A stretch of 64,000 nt of DNA from JBGPQJ01 sp963709295 (GTDB taxonomy: Bacteria > Chloroflexota > Anaerolineae > Anaerolineales > Villigracilaceae), in assembly GCA_963709295.1 (NCBI GenBank), contig CAVPVW010000003.1, positions 62,001-126,000 on the forward strand, given 5' to 3'. The notes beneath the pieces were generated by a model, which saw nothing but the letters and a program-made list of their open reading frames with translations, searched no databases and had not been told where the DNA came from. Shown here piece by piece: positions 50,552 through 58,907 of the stretch; position 1 is the stretch's first letter, and every line of letters starts with the position of its first letter. The position numbers were made by a program, and so were the translations under genes.

Positions 50552-51821
50552 GACGAATCTGACTTTGACCCAGGATGAAGTCCGGAATATTAATGGCGAA
50601 TTGATATCCCTTGATCTGGATGAATACAATAACCAGGTTGTTTTTTGGAACACTCGAGCGCAGGTATCCGAAAGATCGTTGCAGGAGGCTGGAAAACGCC
50701 TTGAGGAACGGAAGCATGCCAATCTGCAGTTGTTATCTTTGCAGCAGGAAATGACTTCACGGATTCATGAAATTGAAAATTCTGTGAAATCACTCGATGT
50801 TCAGAAAGCAACTCTGCTTGAATCCGAACATGGATTAAATCACCAGATTTCTGAGCTGCGTACTTCGATTGACCCGGCTGAACAGGAGCTGGTCAGCGCT
50901 GAACAGGCCGAAGTGGCTTACCAGGAAAAAGAAACCACAGGACTGAAGTCTCTTCAAATCGTTGAACGCCAAAATACCCAGGTGCAGCTGGATCTGGCCC
51001 GCAAGCAGGAGGCGATTGAAAACCTTCGCCGGCGCGTGGAAGATGATTTTGGCTTGGTGCTGTTCGAGTATGAGGTCCCCATGGAAGGTGCAGTCCCCCT
51101 GCCGTTGGGAGATATGGTTGAGACTCTGCCTGTGGTCACGGAGCTGGCTCCGGGTTTGGAAGACAGCCTGACCCAGAAGAAAGCTCAGCTCAGGCGAATG
51201 GGTTCAATTAACTTCGAATCGAAACAGGAATACGAGCAAACATTGGAACGGTTTAATTACATGTCTGCACAGATCGAAGACCTTCGAGAAGCTGAAGAAG
51301 ACCTCAGGCAGGTGATCGCTGAATTGGATGAAGTCACCAAAAAGGAGTTCACCAAAACATTCGATGAGGTCGCCTCCAGATTTAAAGAAATTTTTGTCCG
51401 ATTGTTTGGAGGCGGTTCTGCCAGGTTGGTCCTGACCGATCCAAACAACCTCACCGAGACGGGTATCGATATCGAAGCCCGCCTTCCGGGGAAAAGAGAA
51501 CAGGGATTGGCTCTGCTCTCAGGCGGTGAACGATCACTCACGGCGATCGCTTTGGTGTTCGCATTGTTAAAGGTTTCTCCTACACCTGTCTGTGTCATGG
51601 ATGAAGTGGATGCCATGCTCGATGAAGCCAACGTGGGAAGGTTCCGGGATCTTCTGGTGGAACTCAGCCAGGATACTCAGTTCGTTATCATCACGCATAA
51701 TCGTAATACCGTCCAAGCGGCCGATGTGATCTACGGCATTACCATGGGGCGCGATTCAGCCAGCCAGATGATAAGTCTGAAACTGGATGAAGTCACAGAC
51801 GAAATGCTTCGAAGAGCATAA
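50535..51821 (+). CDS. smc: Chromosome segregation ATPase SMC, C-terminal part (after frame change)
   Basis: Continues SMC from NLGLLETNLTLTQDEVRNIN through the second coiled-coil arm to the C-terminal ATPase half: MGSINFESKQEYEQTLERF, signature LLSGGERSLTAIALVF, Walker B VCVMDEVDAMLDEANV, and the switch His in FVIITHNRNTV. With the frame repaired the whole protein has about 1,200 residues, normal for bacterial SMC. An apparent start inside this frame at 50565 is not supported by a ribosome-binding site. Confidence 0.9.
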   Translation, partial: NLGLLETNLTLTQDEVRNINGELISLDLDEYNNQVVFWNTRAQVSERSLQEAGKRLEERKHANLQLLSLQQEMTSRIHEIENSVKSLDVQKATLLESEHGLNHQISELRTSIDPAEQELVSAEQAEVAYQEKETTGLKSLQIVERQNTQVQLDLARKQEAIENLRRRVEDDFGLVLFEYEVPMEGAVPLPLGDMVETLPVVTELAPGLEDSLTQKKAQLRRMGSINFESKQEYEQTLERFNYMSAQIEDLREAEEDLRQVIAELDEVTKKEFTKTFDEVASRFKEIFVRLFGGGSARLVLTDPNNLTETGIDIEARLPGKREQGLALLSGGERSLTAIALVFALLKVSPTPVCVMDEVDAMLDEANVGRFRDLLVELSQDTQFVIITHNRNTVQAADVIYGITMGRDSASQMISLKLDEVTDEMLRRA

Positions 51822-51834
51822 TTGGATATTAATA

Positions 51835-51872
51835 AAAACAGGGAGAGCCTTGATTAGCGCTCTCCCTGTTTT
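51835..51872. terminator. Bidirectional terminator after smc
   Basis: A 14-bp perfect stem AAAACAGGGAGAGC / GCTCTCCCTGTTTT with a 10-nt loop and T/A-rich arms, between the convergent smc and lipoprotein genes. Confidence 0.92.
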
Positions 51873-51888
51873 TATTTACCGCGTCTTC

Positions 51889-53031
51889 TTATCTCATGAT
51901 TCTGGGTCGCAGCCAGACGACGTAATCATCCGTCGCATCGCCTTGTGCGTTGACCGTCAGGATCAAGTTGACATTTTTTCCGGCCAGGCTGCTTAAATCC
52001 ACATCGACCTTGTTCACCTTGCCCTCATAAGCTTCATCCCATGTAGCAAGGACTGTGGCAGCGCCGCCGCTGATGCTGTAACTTAGCTGCATATCCACAT
52101 TGCAACTGGTGTGACTATACTGACAGCCGATGACCGAAAGGAAGTGATCACCGGATTGGACAGTATATGCAGGGAAGATTCCTTTAACTAAGCCAGCTGT
52201 ATCCGGCTTCATGATCAATCCTGATTCGTCTTCTACGCTTCCGGTTTCAATCTGTGGGTTGGCGGACGAATAAGCCAATCCATTGGCAGGAGCACTGGTA
52301 TCCCCAAAGGTAATGGTTGTAGTAGAGTTTGACCAGGTTGCACGTGACGCGTCTGGAACCATCTCGTAAACGACGGTCGTCGGGGATACAACCTTGATTT
52401 TCAGCCAGAACGGTCCGCTGGCAGTTCCGCCTATTCCAAAAAGAACGCCATTGGTGTCACGAAGTTTGTAGTAGCTTTCGTAATTACCATTTTTATTTGG
52501 TGAGACCAAATTCACCGCGATGTCTGCGGTCTGTCCCGGGGCAACGGTGAAGTTGATGGGTGTGGTTGCGCTGCCCATGTTGTATCCGTTTGAAAACACA
52601 AGAGCATAGCCAGGCGTCCAAGAGCAAACCCCAATATTCCGTAGCCGCCAAACTTTTTTGAAGGATGTGTTGGGTTTGATGGTGGACCAATCGGGGTAGG
52701 TCACATCGGAGACGAATTGCGCCCAATTGCAGGGGGTGGGAGGAGGGGGAACAGTGGGTGGAATGACCACAGGGGTGGCTGTGGGAATTGCTGCCATATA
52801 GGTCGCTGTAGGGATCATGCTAATGGGGGTTGGGGTGTAAGCAGCTGCGATTTGAGTCAGTTGAGCGACCGCCGTTTCGCCTGCGCTGATGGTTGCCATG
52901 GCATCCAATGTCTGGATGAGTTGAGTCGCCTTTTCTTCAGGGCTTGGTGTGGGTGTGGCTTGATTTCCACAAGCTGCCATGAAAATAACGCTTGAGAGTA
53001 TAACCAGGATTTTAATGTTTTTATTGAACAT
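51889..53031 (-). CDS. Lipoprotein with NBR1-type Ig-like domain
   Basis: A 380-residue exported lipoprotein. Signal and lipobox are ILVILSSVIFMAACGN. A helical stretch and Pro/Thr linker (to ~100) lead to an NBR1-type Ig-like domain (~105-215), recognisable by WSTIKPNTSFKKVWRLRNIG, CSWTPGYALVFSNGYNMG and VAPGQTADIAVNLVSPNKNG. The C-terminal ~160 residues form another beta-rich domain that may bind carbohydrate. The four Cys suggest disulfides outside the cell. AAGGAAGG before ATG 53031 rejects the longer frame. Role probably adhesion or wall binding; unknown. Confidence 0.82.
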   Translation of the reverse strand: MFNKNIKILVILSSVIFMAACGNQATPTPSPEEKATQLIQTLDAMATISAGETAVAQLTQIAAAYTPTPISMIPTATYMAAIPTATPVVIPPTVPPPPTPCNWAQFVSDVTYPDWSTIKPNTSFKKVWRLRNIGVCSWTPGYALVFSNGYNMGSATTPINFTVAPGQTADIAVNLVSPNKNGNYESYYKLRDTNGVLFGIGGTASGPFWLKIKVVSPTTVVYEMVPDASRATWSNSTTTITFGDTSAPANGLAYSSANPQIETGSVEDESGLIMKPDTAGLVKGIFPAYTVQSGDHFLSVIGCQYSHTSCNVDMQLSYSISGGAATVLATWDEAYEGKVNKVDVDLSSLAGKNVNLILTVNAQGDATDDYVVWLRPRIMR

Positions 53032-53116
53032 GGATGCCTTCCTTTCAAAACGAACATCAATCATTAATAGCCTTTACTGATTATAGACGTATTGGGCTGT
53101 CCATTTGTTCCCTACC

Positions 53117-53150
53117 AAAAAACCGCCACCTGGATAGGCAGCGGTTTTTT
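53117..53150 (-). terminator. Terminator between the foldase and the lipoprotein gene
   Basis: Stem AAAAAACCGC / GCGGTTTTTT (10 bp) around a 14-nt loop with GCC/GGC pairing potential; T6 follows on the minus strand. Confidence 0.82.
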
Positions 53151-53157
53151 GATTGAT

Positions 53158-54456
53158 TTATTGTCCTTCGAGAGACGGCTCCAATGGCACGATGTTTTTC
53201 CAAAAATCAAAGGTAGTTATTTTAGCCTTCTCTTTTGCCTGTGCAATCCATTCAGCGATCGCAAGTTGTTTAGCCTGGTCAAACTCACCTTCTGTAAGCG
53301 GTCTAGTCTCACGCCCCAGGACTTGGATGATGTGGAACCCATATTGACTTTCAACGGGTTTTCCAATCTCGCCAACCGTCTGGCTGAAAGCAGCATCTTC
53401 AAATTCCTGGACCATCCGTCCACGGCCGAACCAGCCGAGATCACCACCCAAAGCTCCTGAACCCGTATCAGTGGAGATTTCCTTCGCGAGATCGCCGAAA
53501 TCCTCCCCGGCGGTGAGTCTTTCATAAACCAGATTGGCTTCTTCTGCAGTAGCCACCAGGATATGGCGTGCCCAGACCTGTTCATCTTCAGCCTCGAGGT
53601 CAGCCGTTATGGAATCCAGGACCTTTTGCTTGAGCAGCGGTTGGACAAAGAAGTAATCCCTAAATGCATTTTCATCCATCCCAAAGTCTGTTTTGTATTG
53701 CTCAACCACATCTTTGTAAGATTGCTGGTATCCCTCCAGGGTGTAGGGAGTGGCTGTCGGTTGGGGAATGGAAGTTGGTATACTGGTCGCGGCTGGATCC
53801 GTCGTCGGCGCTTCTGTCGGAGCAGTGGTCGGTCCCGGCGTGGGCGTTGGGAAGGGTGACGAAGTGGGGGTAATGGTCACGATAGCCAGCTGCGTGGCGT
53901 TCAAAGGTGGCAGGGCAAATTGAGTTGCTGTAGGCCGAGGGGTGGGAGTTCCATTTGCATAGAAACCGAACTGGTCCTCTTTGATATATTTTTCCAATTC
54001 GTCCTCTGAAACGGTCAACCCCAGCCGTTTAGCTTCCTGCCTCAATAAGGCGTCTTCGACCATTTTATCAAGCACTTGCTGCCCGAGACTGGTTTTATTT
54101 GCAGCAGCAAGTTGTGAAGCGATCTGCTGAAGCTGTCCCGAGACGTTCGGATCGGTAGCAGGATCAAGCCCAAGCATTTGAGCAAATGCCAGGGTTTGGC
54201 TGTACTGTCTCAAGAGGGAATTCCTTTCCAGCTTGACCAGGATTTCAAAATCCTCAGCGGATAAATTTTCGCCGTTGACCTTGGCCACGTTTTGGTAGGG
54301 AGGAAAGCCAGAAGTAATTACAAGGCCGGCCAGGATCACGACGCCCACAAAAACGAAAATTCCGATGGTGATGTATTTGATGATCAGGGACTGCCTGCGG
54401 ACCTTGGCGAGGTGTGCTACGTGCTTCTTACTGACAGGTGCATTCTTGGGGGACAT
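53158..54456 (-). CDS. PrsA/SurA-like parvulin foldase, membrane-anchored
   Basis: A 432-residue peptidyl-prolyl isomerase. One N-terminal span (YITIGIFVFVGVVILAGLVI) anchors it outside. A SurA_N-like chaperone part (KVNGENLSAEDFEILVKLER; DKMVEDALLRQEAKRLGLTV) is interrupted by a long Pro/Thr linker (~170-245), unusual for the family but common in exported proteins of this genome. The parvulin domain follows: ARHILVATAEEANLVYERLT, GGDLGWFGRGRMVQEFEDAA, SQYGFHIIQVLGR. It helps exported proteins fold. Downstream of rpsR on the same strand but separated by a hairpin. Confidence 0.88.
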   Translation of the reverse strand: MSPKNAPVSKKHVAHLAKVRRQSLIIKYITIGIFVFVGVVILAGLVITSGFPPYQNVAKVNGENLSAEDFEILVKLERNSLLRQYSQTLAFAQMLGLDPATDPNVSGQLQQIASQLAAANKTSLGQQVLDKMVEDALLRQEAKRLGLTVSEDELEKYIKEDQFGFYANGTPTPRPTATQFALPPLNATQLAIVTITPTSSPFPTPTPGPTTAPTEAPTTDPAATSIPTSIPQPTATPYTLEGYQQSYKDVVEQYKTDFGMDENAFRDYFFVQPLLKQKVLDSITADLEAEDEQVWARHILVATAEEANLVYERLTAGEDFGDLAKEISTDTGSGALGGDLGWFGRGRMVQEFEDAAFSQTVGEIGKPVESQYGFHIIQVLGRETRPLTEGEFDQAKQLAIAEWIAQAKEKAKITTFDFWKNIVPLEPSLEGQ

Positions 54457-54490
54457 TGCAAATACCTTCCGGATAGCTACCGAAGAAACA

Positions 54491-54513
54491 GGGCATGGGT
54501 GTAACCCATGCCC
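54491..54513 (-). terminator. Terminator of the rpsF-ssb-rpsR operon
   Basis: A perfect 10-bp stem GGGCATGGGT / ACCCATGCCC with a 3-nt loop; the minus-strand side continues TGTTTCTT. It may be partial, allowing some read-through into the foldase. Confidence 0.65.
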
Positions 54514-54541
54514 CAGTTCTTTTCTGGTAGTGGGTTGTTAA

Positions 54542-54811
54542 CTAACGATCGTCATCTCCGCCAGCATAGGGGAGAAGGGCAATGTGGCGGGCGCGTTTGA
54601 CTGCGCCGGCCAGTTCACGCTGGTGCCTGGCGCAGGTGCCCGTTTGACGCCGAGGGCGGATTTTCCCTTCATCGGTGACAAACCGCCGTAAAACATCGAC
54701 GAGTTTGTAATCAATGTGCATATTTTTATCGGCACAGAACTGGCAGATCTTCGGTTTTGAATAGTACCGGCGATCGCCGCCCTGGCCTTCCATATCTCTC
54801 ATATCGTCCAT
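54542..54811 (-). CDS. rpsR: Small ribosomal subunit protein bS18
   Basis: An 89-residue S18. The core ICQFCADKNMHIDYKLVDVL, RRFVTDEGKIRPRRQTGTCA and RHQRELAGAVKRARHIALLP is complete. It keeps Cys in CQFC and GTCAR, so it may be the zinc-binding (C+) form. S18 binds S6 on the 30S platform. Third gene of the rpsF-ssb-rpsR operon, the order found in many bacteria. Confidence 0.95.
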   Translation of the reverse strand: MDDMRDMEGQGGDRRYYSKPKICQFCADKNMHIDYKLVDVLRRFVTDEGKIRPRRQTGTCARHQRELAGAVKRARHIALLPYAGGDDDR

Positions 54812-54871
54812 TTGAAATTACTCCAAATTCTGTTCAAGCGTCTTTCCAACCAAGCATGGCGGAAAGACTTT

Positions 54872-55288
54872 TTAGAATGGAAATTCGTCATCCGATCCAG
54901 ATTCGTTGTCAACAGGAGCGTTTTCATCCGCATGATTTTGCCCGCTGGATTCCTTGCGTTCACCGAGCATCATCATCTCGTTGGCGACAATTTCCACCGC
55001 GGTGTGTTTGACGCCTTCTTTATCATCCCATTTTCGAGATTGCAGCCGCCCTTCAATGTAGACCTGCTGGCCTTTCACCAAATACTGCTTGCATATTTCT
55101 GCCAGATTACCCCAGGCGACCACGTTGAACCACTCTGTTTCAGAATGACGTTCGCCATCCACGGTGTTCCATGATCGACTGGTCGCTACCGGAAAGGTGG
55201 TGACCGGTCGGCCGGAAGGCGTGTATCTCATCTCCGGGTCACGTCCCAGATGTCCGATGATCATCACTTTATTCAAACCGCGGCTCAT
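54872..55288 (-). CDS. ssb: Single-stranded DNA-binding protein
   Basis: A 138-residue SSB with the OB fold (MIIGHLGRDPEMRYTPSGRP, ETEWFNVVAWGNLAEICKQY, KGQQVYIEGRLQSRKWDDKE), a flexible acidic tail and the terminal DDEFPF that recruits partner proteins. It coats single-stranded DNA during replication and repair. Located between rpsF and rpsR as usual. Confidence 0.95.
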   Translation of the reverse strand: MSRGLNKVMIIGHLGRDPEMRYTPSGRPVTTFPVATSRSWNTVDGERHSETEWFNVVAWGNLAEICKQYLVKGQQVYIEGRLQSRKWDDKEGVKHTAVEIVANEMMMLGERKESSGQNHADENAPVDNESGSDDEFPF

Positions 55289-55339
55289 AGGATTCTCCTT
55301 GTTCCGAACAAATCAGGATAAAAGATGAATTTCCTTGAT

Positions 55340-55624
55340 TTAGTTTACTACGGTAATCATGTAACGCAAGACTGATTCCTGGAAACGAAGAATGCGGTCA
55401 AGCTCTGTGGTTGCGGTGGGCGGGAGCGAGACGTTCAAGAGGACATACTGCCCTTCGCGTTGCTTGCGGATCTGATAGGCCATGCGCCGTCGGCCCCAGA
55501 TATCGATCTTTTCAATGGTGCCGCCTGCTTCACCGATCCATCCTCGCACCTTTTCGATAACGCCATTAAAAGCGTTTTCGTCCAGGTCTGGGTGGACGAT
55601 GCAAACCAACTCATACTTATGCAT
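55340..55624 (-). CDS. rpsF: Small ribosomal subunit protein bS6
   Basis: A 94-residue S6: MHKYELVCIVHPDLDENAF, IDIWGRRRMAYQIRKQREGQ and RFQESVLRYMITVV are family landmarks. AAAGGAGG upstream of ATG 55624 is preferred to a longer frame from 55657. S6 pairs with S18 on the 30S platform, and the complex represses its own message in many bacteria. First gene of the operon. Confidence 0.95.
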   Translation of the reverse strand: MHKYELVCIVHPDLDENAFNGVIEKVRGWIGEAGGTIEKIDIWGRRRMAYQIRKQREGQYVLLNVSLPPTATTELDRILRFQESVLRYMITVVN

Positions 55625-55758
55625 GTGGGAAACCTCCTTTCCTCGGGGTTGCTCCATTACAAACGCCGTCAGCGTTGAGTGAAGCGGAAAGAGTCACGTG
55701 GAGAACGCAACTTTTATTAAACGCGTTGTATTTTAGCCTACAAATTCAATTCAGACAA
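55625..55758 (-). promoter_or_regulatory. rpsF promoter and structured leader
   Basis: On the minus strand TTGTCT (55758-55753), 17-bp spacer, TAAAAT (55735-55730) form a promoter. The ~100-nt leader holds a small hairpin AACGC / GCGTT (55662-55676) and, at the ribosome-binding site, GGAAA-GGAGG-TTTCC (55628-55642), which places the Shine-Dalgarno in a hairpin loop. This could serve S6:S18 autorepression (inference; I cannot confirm the consensus motif). Confidence 0.5.
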
Positions 55759-55773
55759 GTGCGAGTTTAACGT

Positions 55774-56847
55774 TCACCTCACAAAAATTGGATTGCTGAA
55801 AATCCACCCTCTATTCTTTCCAAGATACATCTTGAAGACCTCAACCCGGTAAATACCCGGTTCAGTTGTGATGTGGGTGCATACCTGGTGCTTGGTCCAT
55901 GAGCCGATCACTTTCCCATTTTGCAACAAACGGCAGTCTGCAGGTTCTGGAAGTTTGATTTGGAGAGTCACGCCTCCATCAGAAACAATTTCATCACCCA
56001 TGATCACTGTATTGTCCTTGCCTTGCGCCGTGAATCGAAATCCCCTGGTTGGTCCCGGCAGGTCGTACCCAACGAAGCAATGTCCATTAGCCAGGGAGTC
56101 CAAAACCAGATGCCGATCGTGGGCAGGGTCACCAGTCATCGGTTCGGAAGGTAGACAATGCGTGTTAATCGCTGAGAAATGGAAATCGTACGGGAATACC
56201 ACCCGCTTAATGGGTCCAAGGGACAGTTTCAGGGCGTGTGCGTCCGATCCGCCTATCGCGTAAACTCGTTGGCCGGTCATGAGCAATTCGTCCCATTTCT
56301 CAAGCACTTTCTTGTACGGAGCACGGGCGATCAATTTGGGGAAAAAGGCATAAAATAACGCGTGGAGTTTTGTCGGGATGATGGATTTGATCTCCCCAAA
56401 TCCGTTCCAAACTTCGATACCGTTATACCCTTGAACCTGCCAATCCACCCAGTCGATGGCGGTTTCACCAATGGAAGGGGCGGCATGTTCGAAAGGATGC
56501 GCAAGAAAAGAATAGCCTCCGGCTTGTCGGATTGAGTCAATTAGTAACTGGGGATTATTCGCGTAGGCAGACATGCCTTTGCCTACCCCGAATACGAGCA
56601 GATGTGATTTTTGCGGATCCCGGGATTGATCGTGTACCTCTTCGCCAACCAGAACCAGCACCCGTTTCTTGCCCTCTTTATAGTATCCTTCCGGACCTGC
56701 CACATGGATGTTATGGTCAGTAACAATGACACAATCGAGCCCTGCTCGAAGAGCGGCTTGAGCAATCTCGGCATGCGATCCACTCCCATCGGAATAGGTC
56801 GTATGCATATGCAGATTGATGATAAGTTCATTAGAATAGGTATGCAT
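55774..56847 (-). CDS. PHP-domain phosphoesterase-like protein (CehA-like)
   Basis: A 357-residue PHP protein. Metal ligands appear in order: NLHMHTTYSDGS, VIVTDHNIH, GEEVH, FLAHPFEHA and GGSDAH, i.e. a complete metal site. A C-terminal beta-rich part (~265-357) follows. PHP proteins hydrolyse phosphoesters, and CehA-type members act on diverse esters; the substrate here is unknown. The start ATG lies 7 nt after a TAGAAT box, another leaderless-type start. Divergent from secG. Confidence 0.82.
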   Translation of the reverse strand: MHTYSNELIINLHMHTTYSDGSGSHAEIAQAALRAGLDCVIVTDHNIHVAGPEGYYKEGKKRVLVLVGEEVHDQSRDPQKSHLLVFGVGKGMSAYANNPQLLIDSIRQAGGYSFLAHPFEHAAPSIGETAIDWVDWQVQGYNGIEVWNGFGEIKSIIPTKLHALFYAFFPKLIARAPYKKVLEKWDELLMTGQRVYAIGGSDAHALKLSLGPIKRVVFPYDFHFSAINTHCLPSEPMTGDPAHDRHLVLDSLANGHCFVGYDLPGPTRGFRFTAQGKDNTVIMGDEIVSDGGVTLQIKLPEPADCRLLQNGKVIGSWTKHQVCTHITTEPGIYRVEVFKMYLGKNRGWIFSNPIFVR

Positions 56848-56848
56848 G

Positions 56849-56878
56849 TTGACGATTCTACTGCAACACAGGTATAAT
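56849..56878. promoter_or_regulatory. Overlapping divergent promoters of secG (+) and the PHP gene (-)
   Basis: Plus strand: TTGACG (56849-56854), 18 bp, TATAAT (56873-56878), near-consensus for secG. Minus strand: TAGAAT (56860-56855) 7 nt before the PHP start codon. The two overlap, so polymerase binding at one should exclude the other. Confidence 0.7.
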
Positions 56879-56910
56879 TCCCCCGCTATTTTACCAGGAG
56901 GCTAAACCTA

Positions 56911-57135
56911 ATGTTACTAGCAATTGAAATCTCCCTGATCATCGTTTCAGTCGCACTCATCGCGAGTGTTGTTCTTCAAAGCAAAGGCGCTGGTCTGGGT
57001 GGGTTGACCGGGCAGGAAAGCGGTGGGGTCTATACGGCACGCCGCGGGATCGAACGAACCCTATTCTGGGTGACGATGGCGCTAAGTATTCTTTTCTTTA
57101 TATTGGCGTTTATAGCGATCATCATAAGCGCCTAA
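56911..57135 (+). CDS. secG: Preprotein translocase subunit SecG
   Basis: A 74-residue SecG with two spans: LLAIEISLIIVSVALIASVV and FWVTMALSILFFILAFIAII. The conserved loop VVLQSKGAGLGGLTGQE with TARRGIER lies between them. SecG helps SecYE in protein export. AGGAGG lies 9 nt before the ATG. Confidence 0.93.
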   Translation: MLLAIEISLIIVSVALIASVVLQSKGAGLGGLTGQESGGVYTARRGIERTLFWVTMALSILFFILAFIAIIISA

Positions 57136-57215
57136 TAGTCTCTATTCTCTAGAAGGGCTGTTCGCCTGGGTAGGCTGTTTTTGCCGAACCGGGGAAAAGC
57201 CCTTATTTTTTTCCT

Positions 57216-58892
57216 ATGAAAAAACTTCGCTGGCAAATAATCATTGTGGTCGTGACGTTGGGACTGGTGGCTGTGCTGCTTTTGTCCCAACAGCCCGGTC
57301 AACAATTGTTCCAGGCGCAGCCCTCAGAGGGTGGAATTTACACGGAGGGACTGGTCGGGTCCTTGAGCCGGTTAAACCCCATTCTCGATTTGCAGAATCC
57401 AGCCGACAGGGACGTGGATCGGTTGATATTCAGCGGTTTGATCCAATTCGATTCGCAAGGTATCCCGCAACCGGACATCGCTCAAGCGTGGGGCACCTCC
57501 CAGGATGGACGGATCTATAATTTTTCAATCCGGCCCAATGCCAGGTGGCACGATGGAACCCCGGTGACTACCGAGGATGTGCTATTCACCCTCGAACTGA
57601 TAAAAAGTGACGTCTCGGCCTACCCACAGGACATCAAGGATTTTTGGGAGGAAGTTGAAATAACCAAACTGGACGATTTGACCCTGCAGTTTGTTCTTCC
57701 TGAACCTTTCGCTCCTTTCCTTGATTTCATGACGTTTAAATTACTTCCCAAGCATTTGCTCGGTGATCTTCCTTTTGAACAAATTCCGGACGCGGATTTC
57801 AACCTTGCCCCTGTGGGGACCGGACCTTATAAATTTGACCGGTTAATTGTGGAAAACGGAGCGGTCGCCGGCGTCCACCTGAAGCCTTTCGATGGATATT
57901 ACTTGGATAAACCCTTCATTGAGCAGGTTGTATTCCGCTTCTATCCCTCTTCTTCGGAAGCGCTCTCTGCATACCAGCAGGGTGACGTACTCGCAGTCAG
58001 CCAATTAACCGTTGACGTTCTCCCCGCTGCGCTCGAAAACCCGGAATTGAACGTGTATTCCGGACGGCTGCCTCGGGAGAGCATGATTTTTCTTAATCTG
58101 GGCAATCCAGAAAAACCCTTTTTTCAAGATGCCCTTGTCCGGAAGGCTTTGCTTGTTGGGTTGAACCGGCAATATATTGTGGATCAAATCGTTGGAGGCC
58201 AGGCGATCATCGCCGACAGCCCGATATTTCCCGGCACCTGGGCTTATTACGGGGACACCAACTCAATTCGTTACAATCCTGAAGCAGCTATAGCCTTGCT
58301 GAAAGAAGCAGGTTACGTGATCCCTGCGGAGGGTGGCGAAGTCCGCGCCAAGGAAGGCGATCGGCTCGAATTTACTCTTCTTTATCCGGACGACCCTCAG
58401 CATGAAGCTGTAGCCAATCAGGTCGTGTCCGATTGGAAAAAAATCGGTGTAAATGCGGACCTTGAAAGTGTTCCTTACGATGTCCTGGTCGATCAGAGAT
58501 TGGAAAACCGTGACTATGACGCGGCGTTGATCGATATCAACCTGACACAATCTCCGGATCCGGATCCCTATCCATTCTGGCACCAATCCGAAATCACGGG
58601 TGGGCAGAATTACTCGCAATGGGATAACCGGTCGGCCAGCGAATTCATCGAGCAGGCTCGCGTGACCACGGACTCAGAGTTAAGGAAGCGGCTCTATCGG
58701 AATTTCCAGGTGGTGTTTGCGAAGGAATTGCCGTCCCTTCCGTTATTTTTTCCCGTTTACTCCTTTGGCGTGGATCAACAAGTACAGGGTGTCCAGCTCC
58801 CTCCCTTGTTTGATTTTTCGGACCGTTTCAGCAACATCACGGATTGGTATCTCGTGACCCGGCGGACGCTCGAGAAAACACCTGAACCCTAG
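57216..58892 (+). CDS. ABC transporter solute-binding protein, family 5 (peptide type)
   Basis: A 558-residue exported protein with a single N-terminal hydrophobic segment (IIIVVVTLGLVAVLLLSQQP) and no lipobox Cys, so it is membrane-anchored or secreted. The SBP family-5 path is clear: LSRLNPILDLQNPADRDVDR, RPNARWHDGTPVTTEDVLFT, PVGTGPYKFDR, VRKALLVGLNRQYIVDQIVG and YDAALIDINLTQSPDPDPYP. Such proteins bind oligopeptides, nickel or sugars for ABC import. No permease is adjacent; the nearby M20 dipeptidase fits peptide use (inference). Confidence 0.88.
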   Translation: MKKLRWQIIIVVVTLGLVAVLLLSQQPGQQLFQAQPSEGGIYTEGLVGSLSRLNPILDLQNPADRDVDRLIFSGLIQFDSQGIPQPDIAQAWGTSQDGRIYNFSIRPNARWHDGTPVTTEDVLFTLELIKSDVSAYPQDIKDFWEEVEITKLDDLTLQFVLPEPFAPFLDFMTFKLLPKHLLGDLPFEQIPDADFNLAPVGTGPYKFDRLIVENGAVAGVHLKPFDGYYLDKPFIEQVVFRFYPSSSEALSAYQQGDVLAVSQLTVDVLPAALENPELNVYSGRLPRESMIFLNLGNPEKPFFQDALVRKALLVGLNRQYIVDQIVGGQAIIADSPIFPGTWAYYGDTNSIRYNPEAAIALLKEAGYVIPAEGGEVRAKEGDRLEFTLLYPDDPQHEAVANQVVSDWKKIGVNADLESVPYDVLVDQRLENRDYDAALIDINLTQSPDPDPYPFWHQSEITGGQNYSQWDNRSASEFIEQARVTTDSELRKRLYRNFQVVFAKELPSLPLFFPVYSFGVDQQVQGVQLPPLFDFSDRFSNITDWYLVTRRTLEKTPEP

Positions 58893-58907
58893 GCGGAAGT
58901 GAAAACC

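Noticed and set aside
57140..57200. Terminator after secG
   Set aside because: GCCT/AGGC and GTTCG/CGAAC pairings exist, but they are short and the T run lies inside rather than after the stem.
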